From Flavisolibacter longurius (lineage in GTDB: Bacteria; Bacteroidota; Bacteroidia; Chitinophagales; Chitinophagaceae), in the NCBI GenBank assembly GCA_014163555.1, contig JACJGO010000026.1, forward strand, positions 1-64,000: a stretch of DNA of 64,000 bases, in the 5' to 3' direction. The notes under the pieces are model-generated. The model was not told where the DNA came from and did not search any database. It saw only the letters and a program-made list of their open reading frames with translations. This document shows, piece by piece, positions 18,463 through 27,809 of the stretch. The translations under genes were made by a program, and so were the position numbers. Within the stretch, counting starts at the first letter, position 1. Each line of letters opens with the position of its first letter.

Positions 18463-21400
18463 TCATTTAGACAAAAAGCGTATCGCCTGAATGGCCAGGT
18501 TACCTCCTTCCTTTTCGTTGAGGGCCTTGCTTTTCAGGTAAACAGCGTGAAATTTTCCATCCGTCACCGGATTGATCGGAATGCTAACCATAGCCGAATA
18601 ATAATTTCCATTTGCCCTTGTTGCTTTTGTTTTCCCGGTCAGGTTAGATTCGCCAAGTTTTGGGCCGCCAGGGCCATCCAGGTGCAACGTAAATGCATAC
18701 CCGAAACCGGGCATCTTGTCGCCCCCGACAATGAGCTCAATTGCACCAATACCGGTCAGGTCAAGGCTGTCGAGGCTGAACGAAGCGTCGCTTTTGGGAA
18801 TCATCAGCAGTTCCATGCCGTTAAAATTTTGCAGCGAATAGCCTTGCAAGTGACGGGCTGCAGAAGCCTTAAGCGTATTGTTATTCAAGACCACCGATGA
18901 CTGCCCTGTTAGCGGCTTGCTGCCATTGCTACCCTTATCGGTATAGCTGGCCGAGATTACCAGCACACCATTCTCTGTCGGTTTTTTGTTCAACGTTGCA
19001 GGTACTGTCTCTGTTGGTGGTAATGATTTCTGTTTCGGTGCACCTTCGTTTAGCGAAAGAATCCAGCTAACAATCTGCCGGGCATCACTTTCCGGAAGAT
19101 TGGGATGACCCGGCATGGCCACTTCGCCCCAAACGCCGGCTCCTCCCCTGATGATCTTTGTTACCAGGTGCTGCACGGCATCAGCTGATTCTTTGTACTT
19201 ATTGGCCACCTCACGGTAGGCGGGACCAATCGATTTATCGGCTTCCTTATGGCAACCCTTGCAATCGAGCGACTCCACTAAACTACGTCCGGCCATGGAA
19301 GCCGTCATAACCTGGTGCCCCATTGAGGCTCCGGCTTTATCAAGCCCTTCGATGTAATCAGCGGAAACAAAAACATTCTGCAGGTTAGCAGCAGCCGAAG
19401 CATCATCCTTATCCTGCACCGCTACCGAATAGGCTACATTTCTGCCCGGGAAATAAAACGACCTGTTACCGTTTATGGTTACCGTTACTTGCGGTGCTTC
19501 ATTCCCTGCATACACCTGGATGGGTGAACTTTTTGCTGTTGCATCGGAATTATCCTTTACCACCACATATACGGGATAGTCACCCATGGTGGTGAACGTA
19601 TGTTCGAGCTTTGGTGTCTTTGTATCCTTTACAACACCGTTGCCAAGATGCCACTCATAGGTCAGAGGATCGTTTTCAGGATCGGAAGCAGTGGCCGTAG
19701 CGGTGATCTTTAGCGGCAGCGCTCCTGAGGTTTTATTGACAGAAAGATTTGCTACCATAGGTGCACGGTTGCCTCCATTGTAATCGACCCGCGAAAGTCC
19801 TGCATCCGCGTTTTTACTAAACCATCCGCTGCCATATTCCAGCATATATAATTTTCCGTCAGGACCCACCTCCATGTCGATCAAGCCGTTCAGCTTTGTT
19901 GATTCCATAAAAGGCTCCATTTTGTCGAAATCTCCATTCGGCTGCATGGTCACCGCTTTGATCCATCCGCGGATCCAGTCATAGATAAATAATTTTTTGT
20001 TGTAATAATCGGGCAGCCTGGTGTCCTTAGGAAACATGTCGGTATAATAAACGGGTCCCGCCATGGCATTGCGTCCACCAGTACCAACCTGTGGAAAGTC
20101 AGCCGAAGGGCCATATGGATACCAGATAAATGCCGGTTGCGCCGGAGGCAGATTCTGGATGCCGGCATTGTTGCGTGACGTATTTACCGGCCTGGCAGGA
20201 TCAAATGGCCGACCGGGTTTACCTATGGCAAAATCAAATTCGTGGTACGCATAATTGTTGGCCACAAACAGGGGCCAGCCAAAAAAGCCAGCTTTTTTCG
20301 CCTGGTTGATTTCATCGTATCCGCGGGGACCGCGAACACCATTGCTATCCCGGCTGGCATCCGGACCCACTTCGCCCCAGTACAGGTAACCGGTTTTCTG
20401 GTCGATGGAAATACGGTAGGGATTACGATTGCCCTGCACATAAATCTCGGGCCGTGTGCCTTGGCCGTTTTTCGGGTAGAGGTTACCGTCAGGTATCTCG
20501 TAAGTTCCATCCTCTTTTACGTGAATGCGGAGAATCTTTCCCCGAAGGTCAGCCGGGTTGCCGGAGGTGCGCCGGGCATCGTACTGTTCATGGCCCGGCC
20601 GCTGGTCAATGGGTGCATAACCGCTGTTGGGATGGGGCTGTTTGGGTTCATCAAACGGTGTGGTATTGTCGCCTGTGGATACATACAGAAGACCATCTTT
20701 ATCGAAGGCGATGGAGCCGCCGGTATGGCAACAAATTTCACGCTGCGAATAAAATTGTAGAACCACTTTTTCAGATGCAGCATCCAGTTTCCCATTCTCA
20801 AATTTGAAACGGGACAGCCGGTTGACAGAAGTGTCTGCAGGGCTGTAGAAAATATAGACGTAGTGATTTTTTTCGAAGTTTGGATCAGCTTTTATACCCA
20901 ACACGCCTTCTTCTGCATTGACACCTTCGGTTGACGTTTTCCAGTAAACATTCAGAAAACCTGCTTGCGAAACAGTCGTGTCTCCATTTTTGTAGTACAT
21001 GATCTCGCCACGGCGTTGCGCCACAAGGATGTCAAGATTGGGAAGCACCGTCATTTCGGTGGGTTCAAAAAAATGTCCGGTGACCAACGACGTTTTAGCA
21101 AAACGATTTTCTTCCGGCACTCTTAATGTTTTGGCTTTGCTGAAATCCAATTCGTTGTTCTCTCCTATGGCATACAAAATCCCTCCCAACAGGTGATTCA
21201 GGAAGGGTTTTTCGCTATAGGATTCATTCGTGTGGCCCAGCGCTGTGTAAAAGGCTCTTCCGCCATCAAATTCATGATACCAGGCCATCGGATGGGGATC
21301 CCCATTTTCGCCCCCTTTATAGGATTTTTCATCAATGTTCAGAAGTACGTTGATGTCCTTGCTGATCTTTTTAAAATTGTACCATTCATCTTTTCGTTTC

Positions 21401-21894
21401 CATTCTTTTGACAAGTGTTTCATAGAGGGATGGTCAGCGGAGGCGACCCGAAGCACGGCTTCCTGCTGTTCGGGATGACTTTGAAAATAGCCACCCACCA
21501 ATCGACCGTACCAGCCCCAGTCATATTCGGCATCTGCCGCTGCATGAATACCCACAAAGCCGCCACCGGATTGAATGTAGCGTTCGAAATCTGCTTCCTG
21601 GTAATGGTTTAGCAAATCACCGGTGGTATGCAAAAAAATAACAGCAGCATATTGTTTCAGGCTATCCTCTGTAAAGATTGTAGCATCGGAGGTTGTATCC
21701 ACGTCGAAGTAGTTCTCCAGTCCCAGCTTTTGAATAGCCGCAACAGCCTGTGGGATCGATTCATGGTAAAAAGCCGCTGTTTTGCTGAAAAGAAGAACTT
21801 TTGGGTTTCCATCCCGTTTGTTACACGATGACATCAGAAACAAAAAGGAAAGCAGGATAATTAGGGAGTAGCGGTAAGGCCTGAAAAAGGTCAT
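18463..21894 (-). CDS. ThuA / PQQ-type sugar dehydrogenase / PKD / cytochrome c lipoprotein
   Basis: A 1143-residue modular lipoprotein (MTFFRPYRYSLIILLSFLFL then SSC). Domains in order are ThuA-like (about 30-245; VGIHAAADAEYDWGWYGRLVGG), a glucose/sorbosone dehydrogenase beta-propeller (about 265-700; EEGVLGIKADPNF, CHTGGSIAFDKDGLLYVSTGD) and a PKD domain (about 715-800; DPENDPLTYEWHLGNG). A class I cytochrome c follows (CKGCH near 880 with a Met ligand in AMPGHP), then a C-terminal carbohydrate-binding-like sheet domain. It likely oxidises sugars at the cell surface and passes electrons to its own haem. Such fusions are common in Bacteroidetes. Confidence 0.9.
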   Translation of the reverse strand: MTFFRPYRYSLIILLSFLFLMSSCNKRDGNPKVLLFSKTAAFYHESIPQAVAAIQKLGLENYFDVDTTSDATIFTEDSLKQYAAVIFLHTTGDLLNHYQEADFERYIQSGGGFVGIHAAADAEYDWGWYGRLVGGYFQSHPEQQEAVLRVASADHPSMKHLSKEWKRKDEWYNFKKISKDINVLLNIDEKSYKGGENGDPHPMAWYHEFDGGRAFYTALGHTNESYSEKPFLNHLLGGILYAIGENNELDFSKAKTLRVPEENRFAKTSLVTGHFFEPTEMTVLPNLDILVAQRRGEIMYYKNGDTTVSQAGFLNVYWKTSTEGVNAEEGVLGIKADPNFEKNHYVYIFYSPADTSVNRLSRFKFENGKLDAASEKVVLQFYSQREICCHTGGSIAFDKDGLLYVSTGDNTTPFDEPKQPHPNSGYAPIDQRPGHEQYDARRTSGNPADLRGKILRIHVKEDGTYEIPDGNLYPKNGQGTRPEIYVQGNRNPYRISIDQKTGYLYWGEVGPDASRDSNGVRGPRGYDEINQAKKAGFFGWPLFVANNYAYHEFDFAIGKPGRPFDPARPVNTSRNNAGIQNLPPAQPAFIWYPYGPSADFPQVGTGGRNAMAGPVYYTDMFPKDTRLPDYYNKKLFIYDWIRGWIKAVTMQPNGDFDKMEPFMESTKLNGLIDMEVGPDGKLYMLEYGSGWFSKNADAGLSRVDYNGGNRAPMVANLSVNKTSGALPLKITATATASDPENDPLTYEWHLGNGVVKDTKTPKLEHTFTTMGDYPVYVVVKDNSDATAKSSPIQVYAGNEAPQVTVTINGNRSFYFPGRNVAYSVAVQDKDDASAAANLQNVFVSADYIEGLDKAGASMGHQVMTASMAGRSLVESLDCKGCHKEADKSIGPAYREVANKYKESADAVQHLVTKIIRGGAGVWGEVAMPGHPNLPESDARQIVSWILSLNEGAPKQKSLPPTETVPATLNKKPTENGVLVISASYTDKGSNGSKPLTGQSSVVLNNNTLKASAARHLQGYSLQNFNGMELLMIPKSDASFSLDSLDLTGIGAIELIVGGDKMPGFGYAFTLHLDGPGGPKLGESNLTGKTKATRANGNYYSAMVSIPINPVTDGKFHAVYLKSKALNEKEGGNLAIQAIRFLSK

Positions 21895-22566
21895 AAGGGC
21901 GAAATTTTGGAACTCAATAAAGTAAGTTTTTACCTAGCATTGAACGGGTAACAAAAACACTAACCCTTTGTTTCCCGTTTTTGTTCCGCGACGTACTAAA
22001 CTAAATGATTTTTGGTATTTGAAAGCTCAAAGATCCCTGATAGTACAAAAAGGTTTGGGTTATGTTGACGTATAAAACATCATCCCTCGCATACAAGTAT
22101 AAATCTAAAGACAATTTATTTTGAAAATCATGATGCCACTTCTCTTTTCCGGCAACAGGAATATTATGTCGCGACTTTGTGCATCCATTTGTGGCTCATG
22201 TGCTTGCTTACTTGTAAAGCTCCCAGTACATTTGGTCCTTCCCTCCTTTAAATTTATGCTCCCATTCCTCTGAACTTCCGGTAACAATTTAAAACTTGTG
22301 TTATCAATTTGTTTCGCAACATGTCTGAAAGAACGAGGCGCTTTTATTTTTTGGAAGCCTCATTGCGGTCCTGATCGCTTTGTATAATTTAACCATGTAA
22401 AAAGCGCCATTTGATTAAAATATATACAACACCAAACCTGTAAGGTTATTACGTTTTGTTTGCCAGAGGAAGTCCTAAACACCGCTTTTCACTGCAAAAT
22501 GCGGTAGGCTCTTTATTTCTAATTGAAGTATAATTCCGCAGATAAGATCTGCAACGCTTAAAAAAA
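21895..22566. other. Intergenic stretch without a supported gene
   Basis: About 670 nt of AT-rich DNA between the dehydrogenase lipoprotein gene and the tRNA-Leu remnant. I see no convincing reading frame on either strand and no RNA gene. It belongs to the chromosome side of the element boundary. Confidence 0.5.
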
Positions 22567-22594
22567 GAAAGGCAACCCATGTGGATTGCCTTTC
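22567..22594 (-). terminator. Terminator of the disrupted tRNA-Leu gene
   Basis: A 9-bp stem (22567-22575 with 22586-22594), followed on the minus strand by a run of seven T. It directly follows the CCA end of the tRNA remnant and confirms that the tRNA was transcribed leftward. Confidence 0.85.
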
Positions 22595-22598
22595 GTTG

Positions 22599-22654
22599 TG
22601 GTGCCCGGGATCGGAGTCGAACCGATACATCCTTGCGGACGGCAGATTTTGAGT
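22599..22654 (-). tRNA. 3' remnant of tRNA-Leu(CAA); left attachment site (att) of the integrated element
   Basis: Read on the minus strand, this 56-nt piece starts in the anticodon loop (ACTCAAAATC, anticodon CAA). It continues through the 3' anticodon stem, a long variable arm, a perfect T-arm (ATCGG...CCGAT around TTCGACT) and the acceptor 3' strand, and ends in the encoded CCA. The 5' half (acceptor 5' strand, D-arm, 5' anticodon stem) is missing. To the right of 22654 the sequence no longer pairs with the anticodon stem. This is the pattern left when an element integrates at a tRNA 3' half, so the intact tRNA should lie at the other end of the element, outside the window. Confidence 0.85.
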
Positions 22655-22843
22655 GTGTTCAAAAACTTAACTCGCTTTACCTCGCATTAATCAATTTTAT
22701 CTAAAAGCGTTGATTTTCATTTGCTTGCATGGTTGTTGTTTATTCGGCCTTGCCTGTTTTGCGTGGCGTTTAACAGCGATTTGTTTGCAAATCTGTTTGC
22801 AAATTTTGAGTGAAGGGACATGTGAAAATGAAAATCAAACGTT

Positions 22844-24211
22844 ATGTCAGTATCAACAGCAATCGTTCTTGACACAAGAAGGGTCAAGAAGAACGGGAAG
22901 TTTCCCGTAAAACTTAGAGTAATCAGTGGCCGGGTTCCAAGAGATTATCCAACTGTTTTTGAACTTACAGAAACAGATTACAAAAAACTTTCCGCACCAA
23001 GGATCAGCGAGGAACTTCAAGAAGTTCGGAAAAAGTTTCAAGAAATCACCACTGGTGCCGACACCGTACTTCGGCAACTGGAAACCTTTCTTTTTTCTGA
23101 ATTTGAAGCCGGGTACATCAACAAGCACCCCAAGTTATTCAAACAAAAAAAATCGAAAAAGCCGGCACAGCAGACAGTGACGGAAGCGGATGATTTTGAC
23201 TATACACCTTACCTGAAACGGTTTACCATTTTTGATGAAGACCACTCCAAGCCCAAAAGCATTTCTGGTACGTTTCTGTCCTACATCAAAAAGCTTTTGC
23301 AGCAGGGCCGGATTGGCAGCGCCATTAACTACCAACGCACCTATCGCTCAATAAAAGCGTTTAGGGGAAACGTGTCGTTTTCCGAAATAACCGTAGGGTT
23401 TTTGTACCAATACGAAACCTGGATGTTAAACCGGGGAGCTTCAAAGACAACTGTAGGGATTGTACTTCGGCCATTGCGTTCCATTTTCAATGAGGCTATT
23501 GAAGACAAAATCATCAAGAAGGAAGATTGCTATCCCTTCGGTCGGCGGAAGTACCAGATACCGGCTTCCCGTAATCTTAAAAAAGCGCTGACACAGGACG
23601 AATTGAAGCGTGTCTTTTACTTTAAATCCACCTGCGAAAAGTTGATTACGGGAAAGGCCTATTGGCTTTTTTGCTATCTGGCCAATGGCATGAATGTAAA
23701 GGACATGATTTACCTGAAATGGAAAAATATTCAAGACGAGTACCTCGTTTTTGAGCGGGCAAAAACTGAAAAAAGTACACGGCTCGATCAGAAGCCGATT
23801 ACTGTTTACCTCACCGAAGATTTGTGGGAAATCATTAACACGCACGGAAGCGAAAGCCGGCTTCCGAATGATTATCTCTTCCCAATCATTCAACCCAATT
23901 TAAACGCATTAGAGCAGTTTGATTTGCTCAACTATACCCGCCGGGTAATTAATGAGGCGATGGCGGAAATTGCAAGTGAACTAAACATAGATAAAAAAAT
24001 CACGACCATCGTGACCCGGCACAGCTTCTCCACCCAATTAAAAAGAGCAGGAGTAAGCACGGAATACATTCAAGAGGCGCTGGGGCACACTGATAAAAAA
24101 ACTACGGAAAATTATCTTGACAGCTTTGAAAAGGAAGTGAAGAAGCAGTATGCCAACAAACTGCTCGCTTTTAAGAATGCGGTTTCGTCTTCTGAAGAAT
24201 TTATTAGCTAA
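22844..24211 (+). CDS. Tyrosine recombinase (site-specific integrase)
   Basis: A 455-residue integrase of the Bacteroidetes type. It has an N-terminal arm-binding domain (MSVSTAIVLDTRRVKKNGKFP), a SAM-like core-binding domain (about 150-240) and a C-terminal catalytic domain. Catalytic residues visible are Arg392-His393 (VTRHSFST), His415 (LGHTDKKT) and the nucleophile Tyr424 (ENYLDSF). The box I Arg is replaced in LANGMNVKDMIYLKW, as in IntDOT-like enzymes of this phylum, and the usual HxxR histidine is also not conserved. It lies about 190 nt from the tRNA-Leu att site and points into the element, so it is expected to catalyse integration and excision. Confidence 0.92.
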   Translation: MSVSTAIVLDTRRVKKNGKFPVKLRVISGRVPRDYPTVFELTETDYKKLSAPRISEELQEVRKKFQEITTGADTVLRQLETFLFSEFEAGYINKHPKLFKQKKSKKPAQQTVTEADDFDYTPYLKRFTIFDEDHSKPKSISGTFLSYIKKLLQQGRIGSAINYQRTYRSIKAFRGNVSFSEITVGFLYQYETWMLNRGASKTTVGIVLRPLRSIFNEAIEDKIIKKEDCYPFGRRKYQIPASRNLKKALTQDELKRVFYFKSTCEKLITGKAYWLFCYLANGMNVKDMIYLKWKNIQDEYLVFERAKTEKSTRLDQKPITVYLTEDLWEIINTHGSESRLPNDYLFPIIQPNLNALEQFDLLNYTRRVINEAMAEIASELNIDKKITTIVTRHSFSTQLKRAGVSTEYIQEALGHTDKKTTENYLDSFEKEVKKQYANKLLAFKNAVSSSEEFIS

Positions 24212-24230
24212 CCATTGAAACTTACACAGC

Positions 24231-25352
24231 ATGAAAAAGAAAACCATTATTACCGATAACACCATTGAAGCACTTAGCCAGAACATTCAAGCAGCAAATG
24301 CCTATTTTCTGAACAAAGCGCAAAAGCAAGTGAATACTGCCCTCACGCTTAGAAATTGGCTGATTGGCTACTACATTAGGGAATACGAGCAATCCGGGAA
24401 AGACAGGGCCGATTATGGCACCAGGCTTTACAAGGAGATTGCCCAACGAATGGCGAAGAAGGGCTTGAAGTCCATCCGGGAACGGCATCTCTATCTCTGT
24501 AAAGACCTTTATGTCGCCTATCCTAAGATTTTGCGGACACTGTCCGCAAAATCTTATCTCGTTGAATTTGAGCATCCTGAAATTCTGCGGATAGCGTCCG
24601 CAGAATCAGCCAACATTGGCCTTAGCGATGCTGAAATGAATGTTTTGCTGTCCAACCTTAGCTTTTCCCATTTCATAGAACTTCTGAAAGCAGATAGCCA
24701 CGAAAAACGCCGGTTCTATGAAAAGCAAGCCCTAAAAAACAATTGGGGTGTACGGGACTTGAAACGGGCTGTAGAAAGTTTGCTATACGAAAGAACAGGT
24801 TTGAGTAGCGATAAAAATTCCGTAGCAGCAAGTCACCAAGCCCAAAAAGAGTTGACGCCGGAAAGCCTGTTTCATAATACTTACCTGCTTGAGTTTTTGG
24901 GTTTGGAAGGGAAAGACGTGTACACAGAGTCGGACTTGGAAGAGCGGATTATCACGCAGCTACAAAACTTTCTTTTGGAACTTGGCCGGGGCTTTTGTTT
25001 TGAGGCCAGGCAGAAGCGAATAACCTTTGGAAACACGCATTACCGCATTGACCTTGTTTTCTACCATCGCATCCTAAAATGCCACGTATTGCTGGATTTG
25101 AAAATTGGTGAATTTGACCATGCCGATGCAGGGCAAATGAACATGTACCTAAACTACTTTAAAGAAAACGAAAGCGAGACGACTGATAATCCACCTGTGG
25201 GGATTATCCTGTGTTCCGGCAAAAATGAGGCTTTGGTGAAATACGCTACGATGGGGTTGCCGCAACAAGTGTTTGTGTCAAAATATTTAATCAATTTACC
25301 CGACGAAAAAGATTTAAAAAATATCATTGAAGATGAAAAACTGAAGACATGA
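24231..25352 (+). CDS. YhcG-like PDDEXK nuclease (DUF1016) protein
   Basis: A 373-residue protein with the DUF1016 N-terminal helical domain (ALTLRNWLIGYYIREYEQSG, YGTRLYKEIAQRM) and a C-terminal PD-(D/E)xK nuclease-like domain (FCFEARQKRITFGNTHYRIDLVFYHR, then LLDLKIGEFDHADAGQMNMYL). The D...D-x-K core residues appear present. Between them (residues about 98-125) lie two short repeats, ILRTLSAKS and ILRIASAES, each encoded by a DNA palindrome. Proteins of this family are frequent on mobile elements. It follows the integrase by 19 nt. Confidence 0.85.
   Translation: MKKKTIITDNTIEALSQNIQAANAYFLNKAQKQVNTALTLRNWLIGYYIREYEQSGKDRADYGTRLYKEIAQRMAKKGLKSIRERHLYLCKDLYVAYPKILRTLSAKSYLVEFEHPEILRIASAESANIGLSDAEMNVLLSNLSFSHFIELLKADSHEKRRFYEKQALKNNWGVRDLKRAVESLLYERTGLSSDKNSVAASHQAQKELTPESLFHNTYLLEFLGLEGKDVYTESDLEERIITQLQNFLLELGRGFCFEARQKRITFGNTHYRIDLVFYHRILKCHVLLDLKIGEFDHADAGQMNMYLNYFKENESETTDNPPVGIILCSGKNEALVKYATMGLPQQVFVSKYLINLPDEKDLKNIIEDEKLKT
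24524..24556. repeat. 33-nt perfect palindrome inside the DUF1016 gene
   Basis: Arms of 16 nt (24524-24539 and 24541-24556) are perfectly complementary around a single C. The palindrome lies in the reading frame and encodes KILRTLSAKS. Its core GCGGACA recurs in the smaller palindrome 25 nt downstream. Confidence 0.9.
24582..24606. repeat. Second palindrome inside the DUF1016 gene
   Basis: Arms of 10 nt (24582-24591 and 24597-24606, ATTCTGCGGA and its complement) lie around a 5-nt loop. They encode ILRIASAES, a degenerate copy of the upstream palindrome's peptide. Confidence 0.85.
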
Positions 25353-25630
25353 TATTTTCCTGTGGATAGCAAATTGGTGTTATTGTTCAAAATTAGATAC
25401 TTTAAATCTTGACCTAACGCTCTTTTCAGAAATCGATTACTTGATTTGTTTCCGGCGCTATGACTGAAGAATTTTAGCATTAATGGATAGTTAGGTTTTC
25501 AGTCGCTAATCATTATAAAGACCGTTGTTCTCAAATTCTCTCATATAGCTGTAAATCTGAATTGGGAATATTTTCCTATCGGCGTTCAACATCATTTGAC
25601 TTTTTTTACACCAATAAAAATGGTAAACAA
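25353..25630. other. Intergenic region between convergent genes
   Basis: About 280 nt of AT-rich DNA between the DUF1016 gene and the nuclease-like gene on the opposite strand. I see no gene and no clear hairpin terminator. Confidence 0.4.
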
Positions 25631-27193
25631 TCAATTGTCACTACAATACCACTTAACCAAGTCGGCATCTAATCGTTGCGGAAAGACCATCAGAAACAAA
25701 GGCAAATAAGTTTTTAGCTCCTTTATACCGGGAGGAATTTTTGACGGCTCATAAATCTTTGCTTGCTCAAGTAACACCTGCCAGCTCTGTGGATTTTCCG
25801 GGTGTTTATTAATCACTTCTGCATTATTAATACGCCAAAGGTAAAAATCAAAAGTGTTGTTAATGCGCAGCTCGGTAAATATGCAACGGGATATTTCCGG
25901 CCAATGTTTTTCTGTAAGGTGACGCAGGTCTGGTTGAGACGCTAGAGCAATTAATGGTTCAAGAATCCTCGAAATTCTTGGTGAAAATCTTTCATTGTCG
26001 GAGGCAGATAAAATTCTGACTACTGAATCTTCCGCAGAAGTATAAATATCTGTGAACGGAATTTCGGCGTTAGTAATCCCGTCCATGGCTTTGGAAAAAG
26101 CCTTGGTAAGAACAGTTGCTGCCAATTCCTTTTTGCCATTGCTTTTGTAAAAGAAATAAACCGCAAGAAAAAATGGAACTGCAGACTCGCCCCACATCTC
26201 CATATCATTAATATGCGCTGAGATAAGTTCGTGCACTTCTTCATAGCTAACTTCTTCCGTCAATCCGAAAAATGCAGACACGCCCAATAGAATTGTTTTC
26301 CGGGATTTCAATACAAAGGCGTCTATCATAGGATTACCCTGAAATAAATCAGCATTTTGTTTGCACTCAGTAAGCAAATCAAGCATGGCATTGCTGATAA
26401 TTTTTTGAGCCAAGGAAATCTCATTTTTATACTGCTTTATGCTTTTCTGATAAAGTTCGCAATGCCGTAAAATGCTGAAAACGTATATCGTCCATGCCTC
26501 TACAACAGCTAAGCGCTTATTTGCTTCGTTATAGGACGAACTGGCTAACGAACATACTAATGCAGTACTGCTTACGAGGCGAATAGATTCCTGATTGCTC
26601 TTAGGCCGTTTCAGATTAAGAACATTTTCTAAAAGATTGCTAAAGCTGTCCTTATTTAAGAATTCTCTTCCATCACGTAAGTATAGCTCCAGCAGGTTTT
26701 TTACTTCAACAAATTCAGACGGTACAAGTTGGTCTTTGTGCTTCAAAGCCATTTCTAAAATCTGACCTTTTACAATTACCTCAAGACGATATTCAGGTCC
26801 CCTTGTTTTTTCCTGCTGCACGTTCCAAACATAAATGGCATGTTGCACCTGTTCGTTTATGTCGCCGTTAATGACCAAATATGATTTGTGTTGCCTGCCG
26901 CTGCTTGGGATAGCAGGATGGCTAATTGGTGTGAATATCAATTGCAACACCTGGTTTTGAATACTTTGCCAGTCGCTAAGAGTAAAGTGGGTGCCACTAA
27001 CCCCTTTTAATTGATAAGCATGGACCTCTCCTTTGCCATCAATTGCAATTACATCTTTACCGTGTTCCATTGAATTGTGGCGTGTAAGATTAACGACGGT
27101 TTTTCCTTCCTGTTGTAATAAAAAACAAAACGGAAGCTGATAGCTTCGTTCCGATGATTTAGTCAACCAATTTTCTACTATTTTCTCTATCAT
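25631..27193 (-). CDS. Putative PD-(D/E)xK nuclease fused to a long helical domain
   Basis: A 520-residue protein I cannot place in a named family. The first 90 residues look like an Mrr-type restriction nuclease fold, with the spacing E/H-G-K-D then Q-x-K in HNSMEHGKDVIAIDGKGEVH and AYQLKGVSG. The remainder (about 170-510) is almost entirely helical and may be a repeat or sensor domain. Its 5' end overlaps the 3' end of the upstream gene by 35 nt, so the two are translationally coupled and probably form one module. I infer a DNA-targeting, possibly defensive role. The catalytic assignment is tentative. Confidence 0.55.
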   Translation of the reverse strand: MIEKIVENWLTKSSERSYQLPFCFLLQQEGKTVVNLTRHNSMEHGKDVIAIDGKGEVHAYQLKGVSGTHFTLSDWQSIQNQVLQLIFTPISHPAIPSSGRQHKSYLVINGDINEQVQHAIYVWNVQQEKTRGPEYRLEVIVKGQILEMALKHKDQLVPSEFVEVKNLLELYLRDGREFLNKDSFSNLLENVLNLKRPKSNQESIRLVSSTALVCSLASSSYNEANKRLAVVEAWTIYVFSILRHCELYQKSIKQYKNEISLAQKIISNAMLDLLTECKQNADLFQGNPMIDAFVLKSRKTILLGVSAFFGLTEEVSYEEVHELISAHINDMEMWGESAVPFFLAVYFFYKSNGKKELAATVLTKAFSKAMDGITNAEIPFTDIYTSAEDSVVRILSASDNERFSPRISRILEPLIALASQPDLRHLTEKHWPEISRCIFTELRINNTFDFYLWRINNAEVINKHPENPQSWQVLLEQAKIYEPSKIPPGIKELKTYLPLFLMVFPQRLDADLVKWYCSDN

Positions 27194-27752
27194 CCCATTC
27201 TTGTTTTTTCCTTTTCAAAATTTGCTCCATTCGCACCAGATTGGCGGGGTCTTGTTCGCTCTGTTTTAGTACAGCTTTAATTTTACTAATTACTGTATTA
27301 CTTCCTACAAATTGTGGAAATACAGGTTGGCCGTTATCATCAAATTCAATGTCCACTTTTTCCAAGCTTTCAAAAAAATCTTCTATTTTATATTCACCTT
27401 TAGAGTTAACAACATTGCCCGTGAGTTCCGTAACGTCGCTTACTGTTTTAAAGAATTGCAGGGCTTGTTGTGCTGCAAAATCATTAGCTGCTTCGTACAG
27501 CTTATCGTAAACTATGAGTGGGTTAGCCTTTAAATCATCTTTCAATACATCAAACTTTGCCTCCAGTTTTTTTACCTGTGTCTCGAGTTGCATCTCTTTT
27601 GTATAAACCTGCTTCATCGCATTGCCTTCCTGTAATACACGTCTTGGTATGTTCCCTAATAACCCGCCGGAGTGGCGTCGGCAGGCAAACTGGAAAAAAT
27701 CTTCTTGCGACTTAGCGATAGCCTTTTTTGCTATAGGAAATTCAGGTAGCAT
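27159..27752 (-). CDS. Hypothetical partner protein of the nuclease-like gene
   Basis: A 197-residue protein, not recognised. The N-terminus (SQEDFFQFACRRHSGGLLGN) looks conserved and is followed by a coiled-coil segment (MQLETQVKKLEAKFDVLKDD) and a helical C-terminus. It overlaps the downstream nuclease-like gene by 35 nt. The next in-frame ATG would cut off the folded-looking first 45 residues, so I keep the ATG at 27752. Confidence 0.5.
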   Translation of the reverse strand: MLPEFPIAKKAIAKSQEDFFQFACRRHSGGLLGNIPRRVLQEGNAMKQVYTKEMQLETQVKKLEAKFDVLKDDLKANPLIVYDKLYEAANDFAAQQALQFFKTVSDVTELTGNVVNSKGEYKIEDFFESLEKVDIEFDDNGQPVFPQFVGSNTVISKIKAVLKQSEQDPANLVRMEQILKRKKQEWDDRENSRKLVD

Positions 27753-27809
27753 TCCGCAAAAATACAGGTTCTCGAAAATGGAATTTGCTGAGTAAATAAA
27801 TTGATGAAA

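Noticed and set aside
22105-22287. 60-codon minus-strand frame left of the tRNA remnant
   Set aside because: Short, no similarity that I recognise, no start context.
22599-22700. Complete tRNA-Leu
   Set aside because: Sequence right of 22654 does not pair to form the anticodon stem, and no D-arm or acceptor 5' strand follows.
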